NCBI GenBank assembly: GCA_003535335.1
Contig: DOHJ01000075.1
Span: 1 to 7,792, forward strand
DNA from: Paracoccaceae bacterium
GTDB lineage: Bacteria > Pseudomonadota > Alphaproteobacteria > Rhodobacterales > Rhodobacteraceae
Direction: 5' to 3'
DNA: 7,792 bases
The notes beneath the pieces were generated by a model. The model saw only the letters and a list, made by a program, of their open reading frames with translations, made no database searches and was not told the DNA's origin. Within the stretch, counting starts at the first letter, position 1, and each line of letters opens with the position of its first letter. Positions 7,601-7,792 of this stretch are shown one piece after another. The position numbers and the translations under genes are program-made.

Positions 7601-7792
7601 TAGCCCCGAAACGCTCCAAGGCATTCCCGTACCGTCATCACCGGTTTGCTCGACCTTTGGCTGGATATCACATTGCGCACAACGCAGATCATCGCCAAGC
7701 CATGACACAATCAGCGAAACAGCCCCGCAATTGGGCAGCTCTTCATCCAGTGCCTCGATCGACGTGGCAAAATCGGTCTTGCCCGATGGTGT
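4640..7792 (-). CDS. Gene transfer agent baseplate/host-specificity protein, gp15-like 'megatron' with TIM-barrel domain (5' end outside window)
   Basis: Tail-tip protein of the phage-derived gene transfer agent of Rhodobacterales, thought to form the baseplate hub and contact the recipient cell. The frame stays open to base 7792, so the GTG at 7708 is internal; 1050 residues are visible, against about 1300 in Rhodobacter capsulatus gp15, leaving some 250 missing. Visible residues about 80-450 form a glycoside-hydrolase-like TIM barrel (Pfam GTA_TIM type), with LIGSELRGLT (Glu215) and WFTEIGCAAIDKG (Glu398) in the places of catalytic acids. Residues about 505-670 resemble the phage tail module (Phage-tail_3 type; QLFGYVRGYSVGD, then FKNRDGRETATI). 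The rest, to the IEIG terminus, is the beta-rich C-terminal region typical of Rcc01698-like proteins (ISWIRRTRIDGDSWESVEVPLGE). Three Cys (22, 38, 41) cluster near the window edge. No frameshift or internal stop is seen, so the gene looks functional. Confidence 0.93.
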   Translation of the reverse strand, partial: TPSGKTDFATSIEALDEELPNCGAVSLIVSWLGDDLRCAQCDIQPKVEQTGDDGTGMPWSVSGLNRAGAAEIPQVDGRSVYGGTPTDQSVIEAIQHLNAAGKVVMFYPFILMEQLEGNSKINPYSGEEGQPVLPWRGRITLSLAPGQAGSPDGTAAVDAEVADFFGTAAVADFSAGANGVTYSGSAEWSYRRFILHYAHLCVAAGGVQSFLIGSELRGLTQIRGAGGSFPVVEALRILAADVRSILGPDTKISYAADWSEYFGYQPQDGSGDRLFHLDALWADDNIDFIGIDNYMPLSDWRDGHDHQDADAGSIYNLDYLKSNIMGGEGYDWYYHSPEARAAQIRTPITDGEHGEPWIYRYKDIKSWWSSSHHERIGGVRQSTPTAWEAGSKPVWFTEIGCAAIDKGTNQPNKFIDPKSSESSLPRYSNGRRDELIQAQYLRALHQFWADPQNNPVWEDTGVQMLDMSRAYVWAWDARPYPYFPNRQSLWSDGKNYARGHWLNGRTAARSLASVVAEICERSGVTYYDVSQLFGYVRGYSVGDIDGARAALQPLMLAYGFDAVEREGMLVFKNRDGRETATIAEEKLAMVAEADGLIETTRAPVAEVSGRIRLNYVDASGDFEVRATEAIFPDESTYSVSQSELPISLTASEGRAIVERWLAESRIARDGAKFALPISELSLGAGDVVRLSTEDGDALYRLDNVEQSGAQMIEAVRVEEGVYQPGDAVEEDAIVRSFTPAVPTYPLFLDLPLMRGDEVEHAPHVAVTATPWPGTVAVYSSSTDQGYGLNRLLEISSVIGQTETPLFAARPGLKDRGPALRVKVYGGTLESVAWEDLLNGANLAAIGDGSSDNWELFQFADATLVEEDTYDLTLRLRGQAGSDGIMPADWPIGSQFVLLNGVPEQIELASSERGLSRHYRIGPAARGYDDPSYVHQQQAFQGIGLRPYAPCHLRTDGDPGSDIGISWIRRTRIDGDSWESVEVPLGEASERYVLRIMDGVTVVREMTLTTTQWTYSAANQSSDGVTAPFQIAVAQISDSFGHGVFEQIEIG

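Noticed and set aside
7706..7708. GTG as the start of the baseplate gene
   Set aside because: The frame continues upstream without a stop to 7792 and reads as family-like protein (ALDEELPNCGAVSLIVSWLGDDLRC is one continuous segment), so the gene is cut by the window edge.

Overview
The window reads as chromosomal DNA of an alphaproteobacterium, most probably a Rhodobacterales/Roseobacter-group organism of moderate GC. Two things point there: the pyruvate dehydrogenase genes have the alphaproteobacterial pdhA-pdhB-pdhC order with a lipoyl domain fused to the E1 beta subunit, and the right-hand half carries a gene whose product matches the very large tail baseplate protein (gp15, 'megatron', TIM-barrel) of the Rhodobacter-type gene transfer agent (GTA). 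I recognised families by reading the proteins; no database search was run.

Layout. Positions 1-3294, plus strand: the 3' part of pdhA (E1 alpha, cut by the window start), then complete pdhB (lipoyl-E1 beta) and pdhC (E2), with gaps of 27 and 12 bases and good ribosome binding sites, so one operon. Positions 3295-3371: a 77-base convergent gap without a recognisable strong terminator. Positions 3372-4181 (or 4199), minus strand: cysE, serine acetyltransferase. Positions about 4200-4324: a gap with two weak candidate promoters for cysE. Positions 4325-4636, minus: a 103-residue helical, basic protein of unknown function. Positions 4640-7792, minus: the GTA baseplate gene, open through the right edge, so its N-terminal part and the rest of the GTA cluster lie beyond the window.

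How it fits together. The pdh genes encode the complex that converts pyruvate to acetyl-CoA; its E3 subunit is not in the window. CysE consumes acetyl-CoA to make O-acetylserine for cysteine synthesis. The GTA gene is the last large structural gene of a domesticated phage-like particle that moves host DNA between cells. The small gene starts 3 bases after its stop codon and so is probably translated with it. GTA tail gene, small gene and cysE all run in the same direction, so GTA transcription could read through toward cysE.

The most interesting content is the edge of the GTA locus and its coupled small gene. I see no CRISPR array, insertion sequence, integrase, tRNA or wholly new system here.
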